Notes: generated by a model not told the origin, from the sequence alone. Shown: positions 23,791-36,523, numbered from the stretch's first letter. The stretch is 64,000 bases of DNA from Camellia lanceoleosa (GCA_025200525.1 CM045762.1:1798001-1862000), one strand, 5' to 3'. Numbers and translations are program-made.

Positions 23791-24263
23791 CGATGATCAC
23801 ATTATGATTGAAAAGCAGAAAGTGGAATAGTATTGCTTACTTTTGTTCCCCATGGTTGGTGGGTATGGATGACACTCAGTGGATGAAATAAACTTAATGC
23901 GACGACAGAAATTTCCGAACGACGAAGCACCCTCCTTCTGATGTGAACCTTCGTAGCGGTGAGATGAAGAGGAGTCTGGGGTCGACAGTCGACGGTGGAC
24001 GACGACAACATTGGTGAGGCAATGTGAATCTAGGGTTACTGGAGGCGATGTGAATCTCGTTTCATGGATTCAGTTTGTTTTGGAAATTTTGTGGATTGAA
24101 TAGTTGGAATGGGAATGAGTTTTGCAGAATCGATTACACGCGGGAGAGACGGAGGAGGGTTATTTCGTCCTTTTACAATTAATGGAGCTAATAAAATATT
24201 CAGAAATAGTTTAGATTTTATGAAATAAAATAGTTACAAATAGAATTTATCAAAAAAGAGCCC

Positions 24264-27200
24264 TTAATATAAATATACGGTCATGGCGCATTTGTATCAA
24301 ATTTTAAAACTACTCCTAATTTTCCTTTATTATAATAGTTAGTGGTGTGTGCAGACCTATGGGTGTGATATTACAAACAATAATGATTCATCCCACTAAA
24401 AACACCACCACTAATAGCACTAATGCATTAAAAAAGTAAAAAAAAAAAAAAAATACAACTCCAAGATCAAAACATCACATCATTACTGACGGAGCCCACT
24501 GCCACCTAATTAGTGGGAGCACTAATTAGTGCTCCCAAGCATTTTTCTATTACAAATTACAATTTTTTATATGAATCTAAATTTTGATAGCTGCAAGAGG
24601 TTTTGATCTATATGGTAACTATTTGGAAAAATAAATATACGTGGAATTATGTAATTATTGTGGTGTTTCGAAAATTAAAATTATGAGTCATTTTTTTTTT
24701 TTTTTTTGTCTAACACAAACTCAAGTGTTCACGTACTATAATAGAATAGATATAGATAGATAAAATATAAATATGAGTTAATTATTTAAAAATTTTATTT
24801 GCAAATGTTATGATAGTTCAGGTCTTATTTAAGAGTTTTTGAACTAATAAATTCTATTTAGTAAAATTGGGAATATTATCAATTTTTTCGATTTTTAAAA
24901 CTAAGAACATTATCAATTTTGTATAGTAATATTTCATATAATTATTTTACTAACTGATATAAAAAACAGTGTGTGAGATTAAATATTTTTGCCCTTCTAT
25001 TTTTTTGTTTGATTCAACTATCCAATAAAACCTAGAACATTATCAGTTTTTTTTAGTTTTAAAACTGATAATATTATTAATTTTTTCATTTTTAAAGTTT
25101 TTTTCCCCAGCTTTACACATTAATGTTCCAACATCATGCTCTTTTATAGACACAAAATTTTCAATTTTGCATAAAAAAACAAAAATAATTCAATTTTTTC
25201 AAAAAAACACGTTAATTTTTTTCACATAATTTTTTTTTAATTCTTTCAATTTGAAAGTTGATGTTTTAAAGTTTTGAAAATCAAAATAAATATCAAATCA
25301 TTATGTTCCTTTATAAATAATCATAAATAATAAGCAATTATTATTTGAAGGATAATTTTGACTATTAAAAATTTAATGGGACTTGAAAATCTAAAAAATC
25401 TTAAGTTTTTTTTTTTTATTTTTAATATTCTATATAAAAAAAATAATTTAGAAAATTTACCTACTTTTCAAACTATTTGAGAAACTAACCTGCTTTTTGA
25501 ATCGCATTTTGAAAATGCAATTTTAAATTGAAAATTACATTTTCAACATACAATTTCAACTTGAAATCACATATTGAAAATACAATATATCTTAAAGAAG
25601 TTCATGTCATCATAAAATTATATTTTCAACATGCGATTTCAAGTTGAATATTTATATTAAAAAAAAATCTAAAAAAATCTTAGTTAAGACTTAATGAATT
25701 ATATTTTTAAAAAAAACTAAAAAAATTTTAGTTAAGACTTAATGAATTATAAACTCATAAATTAGGACTTGTATGTAAATACCTTATAAAAATATTAAAA
25801 GCGTAGTTTAAGTATTATAGAATAATGTTGAGAGATTCAAGATGAGGATTATAAAATAAATGAGCTTTTATAAATTATTCACATTTCATTCCATTTACTT
25901 ATTCAAACAAATGATAGTCAAAATATTCTTCCAAAATAATCAAATTAAAACAATATGTAAGAGCAACTCTGATGAGAATATAGGACCTGTCTTATTTTAT
26001 TTTTTACGTTTTAGACATTTAAAAATTAAATATTCAAGCTAATGACGTGAGGAATGAAGACACAATACGGGTTGAAATCGTGGGCAAGAGTTTAATTGGT
26101 AATTATTATATGTTTTGGAAAGTTGGTTAAAATTTATTTATTTATTTTTGGACCTTTTTAACTTTTTTATGTGAAAAGTGATGTGATTCAAAACGAGGTA
26201 AAAACTAACTTTTGACTTTTTTAAATGTTTCCAAATGGCCCCTATAACATTGATTGAAGATTGTCATGGCTGGGTGGTTAGTGTCTAAATAAATGATATT
26301 TTTTGTAAATTATTTTTAGTATTTTATTTTAGATAAATTGACCAGTAAATTCCATTTTATGGACTTGTAATCAATAAGGTCCTAAATATTTTTATTAGTG
26401 ACTGCGTGGTCTCTTAATTTGTTTGTTGACTATTTTGCTACTGCTAGTATTATTGATTGACAGTTGTCGTGGGTTTGTATGGGGGAAGGTTAATGGGTGT
26501 TTGTGTGTCACGTTGATCGGAAAAGCGCATTAATACCTTTTTTAATATAGTAGGTTTGTAACACACGTAGAATGAGATGTGGGTTACGTCATAAGCATTG
26601 TCATGCTGAACTGGTTTTGAATTTGTCACAACTAGACTCATTTTTCCGATTGCCATTGCTATGGGTTTTGAAATTCAAATACCTATGACTGAATCCCACA
26701 AACGTGATTTGTGGGATTGTATTCAAAATAATTTTCAAATCAATTTGGTGTGGGTGTGTTGGGGTGATTCCCGTGGTGTGAGAAACCTATCAACTTGGAA
26801 AATGAACCTCTTTCATCTAAAAAATCCAACCCGGTGGAATGTTCCCACGTATTGGCAATCATCTCCATTTTGGAAAGACAAATCAGTGGGTCATGTCACA
26901 TGAACCTTATCATTTGTTATGGTTATCTCCTTTTTTAATTTGAATTTCAAATATTCATGATTTCGAAACCCACGTTATAGATTAAGGGAATATTTCACGT
27001 AGTGTTGGTGTGAATCAAAATCTCTGTGTTATTCAATTTCGTTGAGTTCGTGGTTGTGAAGAACCCTAATACCTTCTTCGAACAATGGGTTTTGCACTAT
27101 GAACCCCGCCGATTAGATTTGAGGTGCATTGTCGTCGGCTACAAAGTCTTACTCAGTGTTTGGAAAATGTAACTTGTTAATTGTTGGGTTCACGTTATAG

Positions 27201-27780
27201 ATGGAATAAGTGGTGTGATTCTGAAACCCACGTTATAGATGGAGTGAGTGGGTTTACGTTATAGTTGTTTATTGTTGGGTTCACGTAAGTTGTTCATTAT
27301 TGGATTCACGTAGTGTGGCGCGATTCCAAAACCCACGTTATAAATGGAGTGAGTGGGGTTGATGTCAATTACAGCACTGTTGTACTGTCACATAGAAAAA
27401 TGGACTCAGGATGAAATCCCTATTTGGAAAACTTTATAAACGAATTTTCACCTCTGCCACCCCCACAAATCTTGGGATTACACATATCCAAAATAAAAAT
27501 AGAACATTCTCATAAATTATGTGAAGGCGTACTTGTCCATCATACAACCATCTACATTAAAAAATGACTTATCAGTAAGCAATCCCCCCTCACATGGACT
27601 TGGCAATCAAACAAAAACTCAGTAGGTTCAAATGGAACACAATTTAGCCATATAGGACTTTCTGATAAATTTTCCTTTATTTTATGTTTTATTTTATTTT
27701 TTAAAGATGAAATTGTAATTGTAATAATAATAAATAAATAAATAAAGTAGTAGTTTGTCCAAATAAGAGTATATTCAGCT
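24264..27780. other. AT-rich intergenic DNA
   Basis: No supported gene. It contains homopolymer A and T runs and a tandem duplication of about 52 bp at 25655-25765 (AGTTAAGACTTAATGAATTA in both halves). At about 26950-27370 it has repeated AACCCACGTTATAGAT phrases. A short open frame at 26661-26903 has no recognisable family and is probably chance. Confidence 0.6.
26950..27370. repeat. Short repeats with AACCCACGTTATAGAT
   Basis: AAACCCACGTTATARATGGA and close variants recur at about 26967, 27228 and 27331. GGGTTCACGTTATAG or GGATTCACG variants lie between them. They may be the subterminal repeats of a decayed DNA transposon, but no terminal inverted repeat was identified. Confidence 0.45.
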
Positions 27781-28196
27781 TGTTTGGTTTCATAACTAAA
27801 GATTCATTTATCAAAAAAATTAATTTTTTTATTTTCCATTTTTTTTTTATTTTTACTGATTTTTTTAATATTTTAAGTATTTTTTTAATTTTTAAATACA
27901 CCTAACATAAATACAATTAAAAATATAATATTTGTAAAAAAAAATATTTAAAAAATTCACTAAATATCAAAATACAAAAAATAAATATAAAAATTCAGTA
28001 CAATTTTTTGTATTCTTGTATAATTATTGAATTTTTAAAATATTTTTTTATAAATATTTTACTTTTGAAGGTGCATCTAAAAAAATAAAAAAAAAAATAC
28101 TTAATTTTTTTTAAATATTCACAAAAAAGGAAAAAAAATATTAAAATAAAAAAAATCAATTTCTATAAAATTAAACTCAAAAAATTGAAACAAAAT
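27781..28196. mobile_element. AT-rich foldback MITE, copy 1
   Basis: The left end (TGTTTGGTTTCATAAC) and the right end (AACTCAAAAAATTGAAACAAA) are complementary in outline, and the interior is self-complementary. It shares CACCTAACATAAATA, AAATTCACTAAATA, AAAAATTCAGTACA and GGTGCATCTAAAAAAA with the copy at 36103-36523. No target duplication could be fixed because of the low complexity. Confidence 0.55.
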
Positions 28197-28214
28197 ACAT
28201 TCATTAGTATATTC

Positions 28215-28380
28215 AAGGTTTCAAAAACCAGGCTGGACCGGCGGGTTCGACTGGTTGAACCATCGATCGGTCGGTATTCCGGCCCGGATAGACTCCCTAA
28301 ACCGTTCAAAGTGAAAAACCAGCTTATTCTGAGAAAATCGACGGTTGAATCACCGAACTGATGACGGTTCACCGAGTCAA
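28215..28380. repeat. GC-richer dispersed repeat (GGTTTCAAAAACCAGG type)
   Basis: A compact block rich in ACCGG/CCGGT and GGTTCRAC phrases stands out from AT-rich surroundings. It starts GGTTTCAAAAACCAGGCTGG. Similar blocks are common dispersed MITE-like repeats in plant genomes. No target duplication was found here. Confidence 0.4.
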
Positions 28381-29453
28381 TAAGATCAAAATTTTGTTTT
28401 TGTTTGTTTGTTTGTTTATTTATTTATTTATTATTTCATCCTTTCTTATTATATATATATATATTATATAAGAAAATTTTAATTACAAACTCTCTTTCTT
28501 TTTTTGTTTTTTTTTTTTCGAGGATCCTCCTATGCAAGTCACAACTCTCCTCATTGATGATATGATTGGAGTGTCTGTAGTAACGGATTAGCCCTCTGTT
28601 TGTTATTTTGAACTCTTTTCCTCTTGTCTATTTTCATTTCCTTTGAATCAAAAAAAAGAAAAAAAAGAAAAAAAAAGTAATTTGGAAACTCTCTTTCAAG
28701 AGTTTCCTCTTGTGAAGAATCCTATTGAGAGCTTGAAATTTTTGTGAAAGCCTCAATCTGTTTATAAAAAAAAAAACTCTTTAAAAAAACTCAAGAAATC
28801 TATATGAGATTCAATCAAATTTATTAGAGGAAAACTTAAAATTTTGACATTCTTTCAAAATTCTTGCTCTTCTTTCAATTAAATTATTTGAATTAAAACC
28901 ATACGAAGGGAATATTTAATATTTAATATTTAATTTTTTCTTTCAAAATTAAAATTAATAATAATCTAAAATATATTTTTATATTTTTTAGTTAAAAAAG
29001 TATTAGGAAAAATATTTAAGAATATTTAATTATTTAATTTATAATTTTATTACTTATATTTTTATTTAAATATAATTTAAATATATTTATAATATAACGA
29101 TTCGATTTTGATCGAACTCGATAATTAAATCAATAACCTATTCACCTAAATTTTTTTTCTAATTCACTCGCCGATCTAATTTTTAAAACATCCAGTATAT
29201 AATCTAATTTTTAAAACATTGAGTATATTGGAGGTGGGATTTAGAAGGCTCCTCCTCCCTCCGCGTCTAATAATATCTGCTGCCAATGTCACGGATGGCT
29301 GGAGTAATAAGAAAGCAAACCGGGTCCAAGTCCAACACCAATAAAACCGTGTTTATTGGGTTGGGTTGTTGTCCTAGTTTGACTTTTTTGTTTTTAATCT
29401 CTCTGGTCTTCCTTCGTCTTTCGGTCAGTCATTCCCTTCCTTGTTCTAGAGAG

Positions 29454-29456
<3 letters not shown>

Positions 29457-29487
<31 letters not shown>
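29457..29487 (+). repeat. (GA)n microsatellite upstream of the CDC50-like gene
   Basis: An almost perfect GA tract of about 30 bases lies some 270 bases before the start codon, in the likely 5' untranslated or promoter region. Confidence 0.9.
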
Positions 29488-29490
<3 letters not shown>

Positions 29491-29700
29491 GGCGTGGTGG
29501 CGGGCAGTCCTCTACATTTTGTTTACCTTTCAAAGTCAAAAGCAGATTGAGAAGCCAAACACCCTCTCTCTCTAAATATATGTGTGGGTGTGGGTGTGCG
29601 TGTTTTGAATATTTTGATCGCATATACCCTCATCATACTCTACATTTTTTATCCATCTTTATTGGGTGATTTTTTTGTGTAATCATCATCATCAGTAGTT

Positions 29701-29723
29701 GGGTTGGGTTGGGTTGGGTTGGG
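29701..29723 (+). promoter_or_regulatory. Potential G-quadruplex in the CDC50-like 5' leader
   Basis: Five GGG runs separated by TT lie 30 bases before the start codon on the coding strand. They satisfy the usual G3+N1-7 quadruplex rule with very short loops. If transcribed, the structure could affect translation. Whether it lies in the transcript is not shown by the sequence. A C-rich CCCCA array of similar length (about 29921-29948) lies in intron 1. Confidence 0.5.
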
Positions 29724-29752
29724 TTGTGTCCGTCAAAGAAAGCTCTACTCCA

Positions 29753-32700
29753 ATGAATTCAAATGCTCCGTCTTCAAGCTCCGGAGGAGGCGCTGCTGCT
29801 GCTGGATCCACTGATTCTTCAGCACCCAGACGAAATTCCAAGCGACCCAAATGTTTGTTTCTCTTCCCACTCCCACCTCTACTTTGTTTTTGTTCATCTA
29901 GTGTTTCACTCGTCAATTGCCCCCACCCCACCCCACCCCACCCCACCCAGTTGTAGTCATGTAAACATTGGTAATGGGTGGGGGGCACAGCTTAGATCTA
30001 ATTTATATAATCTTTTCTCTTTTTCTTTTTCTTTTTTATAATTTTTTTTTGAGAGAGAGTCCTAAATCCTTAGGTATCCTGATAATCAATTACTGAACCG
30101 TTGGAATGGGTTTTCTTGATTGGTTTGCAATTTTTTTGTTTTGTTTTGATGCACATATGTTTGCAGATAATTGTTGAGATGTTTTTTTTGGCCGTTTCAT
30201 CTGTGAGCTTTGATCATTGATTTATATTCTGTTGATCATGCTGATTTTAGGTTTTAACATGAAAGGTTGCTTTGCGTGTGTAAACTCCAAGCAAAATTGG
30301 TAATTTTAATTCTACTTACCCGTATTTAACAAATTTGGGTTTTAAAATAAATACAACAACTAAAAATCTATTGTCACAAACAGATTCTGTTATATATATA
30401 TATATATATACACTGATAAAGCTGTTAATTATACAGTTACATAAAAGGAGAGCACCAAAACAAGTTCCCCCCTTTCCTTGATGCCGTGTCATTTTTTTAT
30501 TTTGTAAAAAAACATCTAGTTTGTTAAAATGCTACCATATTTGCCTATTCACAACAAGGTACAATAGAAATTTCACCCTTCTCAAAACTGCATATACAAT
30601 TGGGCCTGTGGTTTGTGTTAAGTATACAGCTTCCAATTACAGAAAGCAAACAAATAAATAGATGGAAACAAGTTTGTGATTTGTATTAAACAAGCATAGA
30701 TGGACTAGCAGGCTTCAGAAAGCAAAAAGGTTTTAAATTTGTTGACTTCTATGAATAGGAGAGACTGGTTGTTTGTTGGATGCCACTCCTGTTCATCTGT
30801 CTTTCAGTAGAATGCATATGGTATCACCCTTGGAGACAGACAGACAGAGTACTTATTTAAGTAAAGTCTATATGAATAACTGTAAAGGCAATTTTTTGAG
30901 AAAGGAATTACAGGAATAGATTATTAAATTATGTTGGTGAGGGATTGCCTCAACATTCGCTTGGTGGATGATCATCCACTATGTCTGAGATTTTAGTTTT
31001 TTAATGTCCTTCTCATGACGTTTTTTTTTTGGAATGATTCACTTGTCATATGCAATGACAACAATGACTGCATTAGTCAAGAAGATTGATCTTATTCAAG
31101 TTGAATTTGCTACAAGAACAACTAGAAGGGTATAAGAACATGGATTGCTGCAATGAGAATTGAGAAAATGGTCATTGATATTGGATAAGCGAATAAAGTG
31201 ACATTACCCATTGGCAATTGTTGGTCCTTGTTAATTGAGGGTGCTGGGAGGGTTAAGCCTAGTTGCAAACCTTACCATTGATTTGATAGAGAATACGATC
31301 ATAAAGAGAGATGATAAAGAAAAAAAGATTCATGAAGCCCATTCCAAGTAATTGGATATGTGGGTTTATTTATGTGAGTTTTACATGTGATTGTATGAAA
31401 GTCAAATGAAAGCATAAATTAATTTGAGATAGCAAATAAATACTTACACAGCACGGATGGTGGTGGAATGTTAACATATAACTTACATAGCACGGGTGTT
31501 ATAAGGAAAGATAGAATAAGAAGTGAATGTCATTTGGAAATTAGAAGTTGCATTGACTGAATATGATTTTAGTTGGTTTGGTTTTATGAAAATATAATCC
31601 AACTATGTTGGTGTGAATGAGATGACTGGATCCTGCGCTAAAAAAGATTCAAGAGGAAGGCAAAAAAGAATGTTGGTTGATGCTATGAGACATGATATGA
31701 TGGCCTTGGTCTCAAGGAGGGTATAGCTTTAAATAGAGTTGAGTGGGATGAGTTATTTACTCAAGCAATCAAGTGACTGGGATTAAGCTTGATTAGTTGA
31801 ACAAAATAAGTACTATTTGGTTATGCTTCGTCTTTTACAACTTCACCTATAGCATCTTTTGATACATGGTTTCCTATTTGTGATGCTTAGATTTTGTAGT
31901 CTGAATATTGATTTTCATCAACTCCTCAGTGATCTCTTTTTGCTGGAGTATATTTCATCTTATTTTAGTCATAAGTATGCTTACTTATGGATGCAATTAT
32001 ACCGGTCCGGCACTAATGCACCAAATCCCATTACAATTCCACATCAAAGTGTGATTGAGTGAGAGATATACTGGGATGTGTGACCTTGCTATCCACTTTG
32101 CTCTTTCAATCATTAGGTGTTTGAAGACACTTTTCCCGATTAATGGATATATGATGGAGATATGTTTTCTACTCATTAATCTTTTCACCATTTTCTTATA
32201 GCACTTGTTTTAATTTAGGGGCTTTCTTTGGTAATCATGTTTTATGAGGCATCATGAAATAATGGTTATTTTTTTATATTTTCTTTTAACACATAATGAA
32301 ATTTTCATGATTAAGAAAATTTCCGTCTTTATTTTTTGCTTTAGATTCGAAGTTTACTCAACAGGAACTTCCTGCTTGCAAACCAATTCTTACACCAAGA
32401 TGGGTGAGTATTTTGTTTATTTATTTTGCAAATATTTGATGTTTACTTGGTTGTATCGTTAACATTATAGGCAGCATGCCTGTCTAAGACTTTTTCTTTG
32501 TTCTGTGCAGGTGATTTCAGCATTCATGCTTGTTAGCATTGTCTTTATTCCCATTGGAGTAGCCTCCTTGTTTGCTTCTCGGGATGTATGCTCAAGACTG
32601 ATTTTGCTCTAAGAATTTTTTTTTTTTTTTTCCAATTTTCTTTCTTATATCATTGATTATGAGGTCTCTTTCTTTGCATTAGGTGGTTGAAATTATTTAT

Positions 32701-35321
32701 CGTTATGAAACTGACTGCATACCAGTAGCCAATAGAAGTGATACGATCAAATACATTCAAAGCTCTGAGGATAAAACTTGCAACAAAACACTAACGGTAT
32801 AATTCCTCCACATCATTCATCATTATTATTATTGTTATTAGGAAAAAATCCATTTTACCCATGTGGTGTGGCCCTGGAGTACTTGACCCATTTGTCTTTT
32901 AAAAATACTCCAATACTCCCCACATAGCGGGTAGTCGTTGTGGGGGAGGTGGCTGGGAGGTAATTGGGAGTGCTAGAATGGTAGGGGAGGTGGTTGTGTA
33001 AGTTTTTGGGAAGGAAGATGGTCATGGTTAGAGGTTATGGTTTTTGGAGAAGAAGATGAATATAAGGGGTATATATATTTATCAAAAAAAAAAAAAATGA
33101 AGATAAGGGTATTTATATGTCCCTTTGGCTTTGACTGATTTTATTTTCTTTCTAAAACAACTCTCAACTTGGGCTCATGTGGCACAAATTATGTCAATTT
33201 GGATGGTTTTATTAAAATGGCAAAATCACGTAGGGGTATTTGGCTATTTTTAAAAAACAACATGATTCAAATATCAGGTTTCTAATACGAGTGTAAAGCA
33301 TGAATTTAAGTGTTGTGGTTTTGGAATTGATAAATTTGTCTTCACCTTTTTTTTACTTCCAAATGTGTCAGGTACCGAAGCATATGAAGCAACCTATTTT
33401 TGTGTATTATCAGCTCGACAACTTCTACCAGAATCATCGCAGGTATCTATAACTCATCCTTGCTATTTCTAACAATTTATTTTATTCTATCTTGGATGAC
33501 AGTGGTTATATGATCAGATTGTTTTATGTTGCTGAAAGTATACATTTCTAATTTCTCTCCCACCTTCTGGGACAATACTGGACCTCCGTGATCTGAAGCC
33601 GTCTGTTTTCTGAACACTGCTGATTTTTGTTGTGTGTGTGTGTGTGCATACTACAAAGTTTGATCCCTGTGAATCTTCTTTTCATAGTAAACTGATGAGG
33701 GGATGCAGAGCAATAGGTTGAATTATTCTATGTGGTATTGCTATTTATGGGAAGAAACTAGGGTAGTGGCTGTCTTATTTGGTTGATAGTTTTAGCTATA
33801 GCTGGTACTACTGGAAAGCAAATCTGGGAAGTGGTTTTAGGAAAACTATCACAACACTTGTTTTTGTATCACAAAAATATTTACCTTTTTTGTTTTCACT
33901 AAATTTTTGCCAGAAAGTAAATTTGGCAAGTAGTTTTGATATTTTCCCATTAAACTTGCTTTTGGAACACAAGAAATGCTATTGTTTGTTCGCACAATAT
34001 TTTGAATTAATATTATGTAGTGAATCGCAACTCTTACAAAAACATGATCAATATGCCAAAAGCCCAAGGTCTAATGGAATGTGTGCCACAGTAGCAGTTT
34101 TAGTATGTGGTTTATCCATGAGGATCGACCCTTTTTCCTTTATTTTCATTATTTCCAAAACAAGATGAAGCGTTCTTGTTTTATGGCTAAAACAGTAGGG
34201 ATATTTGGTTTTTGATTTGATGAGAACCTGAAGCAAATTTTATATTTGATTATTTTTTTGGCTTCATGTAATAATCTCATTTTTCAGGTATGTGAAGAGC
34301 CGGAGTGATCTACAGTTGAAATCTGCCAAGGATGAGGATGAAACAAGCGCATGTAAACCTGAAGATTCAGTGAATAACATGACGATTGTGCCTTGCGGTC
34401 TTATAGCTTGGAGTTTGTTCAATGATACTTACAGCTTTTCTGTTAACAGCAGCCAGCAATTGACAATAAACAAGACGGATATCTCATGGAAGAGTGATAG
34501 GGATCACAAGTTTGGAAAAGATGTCTTCCCTAAAAATTTTCAAAGTGGAGTTGTTAGAGGGGGTGCAAATCTTAGTTCCAAACCAGTAAGGCTTTTTTAC
34601 CAGAAAACATCTATTATAAAGGATAGGATGATACAAAACTGGCCCTGATAATAATGTCATTCTTGTTTGCTTTCCTCATTTGTTTTGTTTTGTTTTTTTC
34701 TTGTTATGTTATCAATTAAGGTTGTTTTCCATTCTATTTATTTTTCTAATTATTATGATGTTGTGGTGACAGTTGAGTGAACAGGAGGACCTCATTGTAT
34801 GGATGAGAACTGCAGCGCTTCCAACATTTAGGAAGTTGTATGGGAGGATAGAGGTGGATCTACAGGCAAACGATGTGATTCAGGTGACATTGCAGAACAA
34901 TTACAACACCTATAGTTTTGATGGAAAGAAGAAGCTTGTTCTTTCTACAACTACCTGGCTTGGTGGAAAGAATGACTTTCTTGGCATTGCATACCTCACT
35001 GTTGGTGGCTTGTGCTTCTTTCTCGCAATGGCTTTCACCGTTGTATATCTAGTTAAGCCAAGGTATATATATTCTTTTCACCCACCACGCCCACCCAAAA
35101 TTCTCTCTTGTCACACTACTACTACTGCTAGTAAATTTATGTTGCAATGCATGTTTATTTAATGTTTCAAAAAAACTCAGGAAGAAGCATCATATTGTGC
35201 TTCACATCCTTCTCACAGGTGAAATGACAATATTGAAACTAATTTTGCTCACTCTCTCTCTCTCAGGCGACTTGGAGATCCATCATATTTGTCATGGAAC
35301 CGAAACCCAGGAGGTCACTGA
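29753..35321 (+). CDS. LEM3/CDC50-family protein (ALIS type), flippase beta subunit
   Basis: Eight exons join in frame into 353 codons: 29753-29852, 32345-32403, 32511-32585, 32683-32796, 33372-33442, 34288-34585, 34773-35062 and 35267-35321. All introns are GT-AG. The product has a Ser/Gly/Ala-rich, then basic, N-terminus (about 1-34) and a membrane segment at about 54-75. A large non-cytosolic domain follows, with Asn-X-Thr sites and conserved Cys, and the family motif NYNTYSF is at about 282-288. A second membrane segment lies at about 309-333 and the C-terminus is short. Length and layout match plant ALA-interacting subunits, which pair with P4-ATPases, support their exit from the ER and enable phospholipid flipping. 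The start is the first ATG of the exon and gives the expected N-terminus. Intron 1 is long (2.5 kb) and holds a LINE fragment. Which ALIS paralogue this is cannot be said. Confidence 0.95.
31540..31770 (+). mobile_element. RTE-type LINE 3' fragment in intron 1 of the CDC50-like gene
   Basis: Broken frames show the C-terminal signature of plant RTE LINEs: an SWFG-like phrase near 31570, then RGRQ-like basic residues, then LNRVEWDELF near 31730-31760. The open stretch is interrupted and the element is strongly truncated. It has the same orientation as the host gene. Confidence 0.5.
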
Positions 35322-36100
35322 GCAAGCTTGTGACACATTTTGAAGGGGGCTTTGCTTGGTACACTCATCATTAGTGGATGATGTTTTATGTGACGATGTG
35401 AAAATGAAACTGTGAAGTGATGATATTACTATATATATATATGTATGAGACATCTGTTTGAAGCATTGTTGTGTGTAGTTGTATGGAATTTTGAAGCTTG
35501 TGGCATTGGTTACGTATTGTAAAATTTTATGTATAATTTCACAAATATAATATAATACGAGTTCTTGTTTTTATTTTTTTGTTTTGTTTTTATTTATTTA
35601 TTTTTGATAACCGAATGTCTGAACCAATTTATACCCATCTCACTTAATCTCACCACCACTTACGAATCCTGTATGGGCTGGTCCCATGAGACCTAAAGGG
35701 AGTCCCAAAATTGCCCCAAGTTGTTTATGTATGTTCGGTGGTTAATGTTCCCCAAAGTCCCTACACCATAGGCTTAGCCTCCTCCCCTCGCATCCCTTCC
35801 CTCCCTGCCCTGGCCCAAAAGGGGGGCTTCTATTCGCACACACCAAATTCCCTCTCCACACACACTTAATGAAGGGAGGCTTCTATTTACGAATCCTGTA
35901 TGGTGGTTTGACATTTGTACCCTTGCGTTCCATGCCATCATCTCCTTGGGAAGAAGTAAAAGAAATATATCATCACGGCTCGTCGTGCCATCATCTCCCT
36001 GGGAAGAAGTAAAAGAAATATATCATCACGGCTCGTCGTGACGTATTATAGTGGGAACCAGTAATAGTTAGCGGTGATTGATATTTTTTTTGATTACTAA
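35322..36100 (+). other. 3' flank of the CDC50-like gene
   Basis: The likely 3' untranslated region runs to about 35560, with AT-rich AATATAATA near 35545 as a possible polyadenylation region. Beyond it is ordinary intergenic DNA. It includes a tandem duplication of about 52 bp (about 35932-36037) with GAAGTAAAAGAAATATATCA and CACGGCTCGTCGTG in both copies. No gene is seen. Confidence 0.5.
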
Positions 36101-36102
36101 TC

Positions 36103-36523
36103 AGCATGTTTGGTTAGAGTTTTTTAAAAATTCTTTTCAGAAAATTTTTCTTTCTTATTTTTCGTATTTTTTTGTTTTTATTGAATTTTTTTAATATTTT
36201 AAACAATTTTTTTTTACTTTTTAGACATACCTAACATAAATATGCCTAAAAAGTAAAAAATTTGTGAAAGAAATCTTTTAAAAATTCACTAAATACCAAA
36301 AATACAAAAAAAATACGAAAATTCAGTACATTTTTTATATTTTTATGTATTTATTAATTTTTTAAAATATTTTTTCACAAATTTTTTACTTGTTAGATAC
36401 ATCTAAATAAGGTGCATCTAAAAAAATTTAAAAAAAAATGTTTAAGATTTTAAAAATATTCACTAAAAATAAAAAAATTAGTTTTCAAAAAACTTAATCC
36501 AAAAAATTCAAACCAAAAACACT
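36103..36523. mobile_element. AT-rich foldback MITE, copy 2
   Basis: It shares the inner phrases and foldback layout of 27781-28196: ACATACCTAACATAAATA, AAATTCACTAAATACC, AAAATTCAGTACA and GGTGCATCTAAAAAAA. It has TGTTTGGTT-like left and AACCAAAAACA-like right ends. The two copies flank the CDC50-like gene. Confidence 0.55.

Larger units (their letters stand above)
20420..24263. mobile_element. Putative TIR DNA transposon (Mutator-like?) rich in a 14-bp palindrome
   Basis: The left end GGGATTTTTATTGATAAATC and the reverse complement of the right end, GGGCTCTTTTTTGATAAATT, match at most of their first 20 positions. This suggests imperfect terminal inverted repeats. Between them lie two repeat-dense zones (about 20950-22040 and 22900-23790) filled with TGTGAATRTTCACA-type palindromes. 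A degenerate minus-strand coding remnant lies between the zones. I could not find a matching target-site duplication, so the ends and the class are provisional. A Mutator-like element with subterminal transposase-binding repeats is the best fit. Confidence 0.45.

Noticed and set aside
26661..26903. Frame of 80 codons considered as a small gene
   Set aside because: No family recognised, no splice or promoter context, and it lies in a repeat-rich zone; probably chance.
29286..29669. Plus-strand frame of 127 codons upstream of the CDC50-like gene
   Set aside because: It runs through a GA microsatellite and promoter-like sequence and does not join in frame to exon 1; most likely leader or promoter DNA.
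29701..29723. GGGTT array considered as interstitial telomere repeat
   Set aside because: The typical plant telomere unit is TTTAGGG; this array is TTGGG and short, so a G-quadruplex-prone simple repeat is the better description.
29692..29988. Minus-strand frame opposite exon 1 of the CDC50-like gene
   Set aside because: It is the shadow of exon 1 and the adjoining C-rich intron; the sense gene is well supported.
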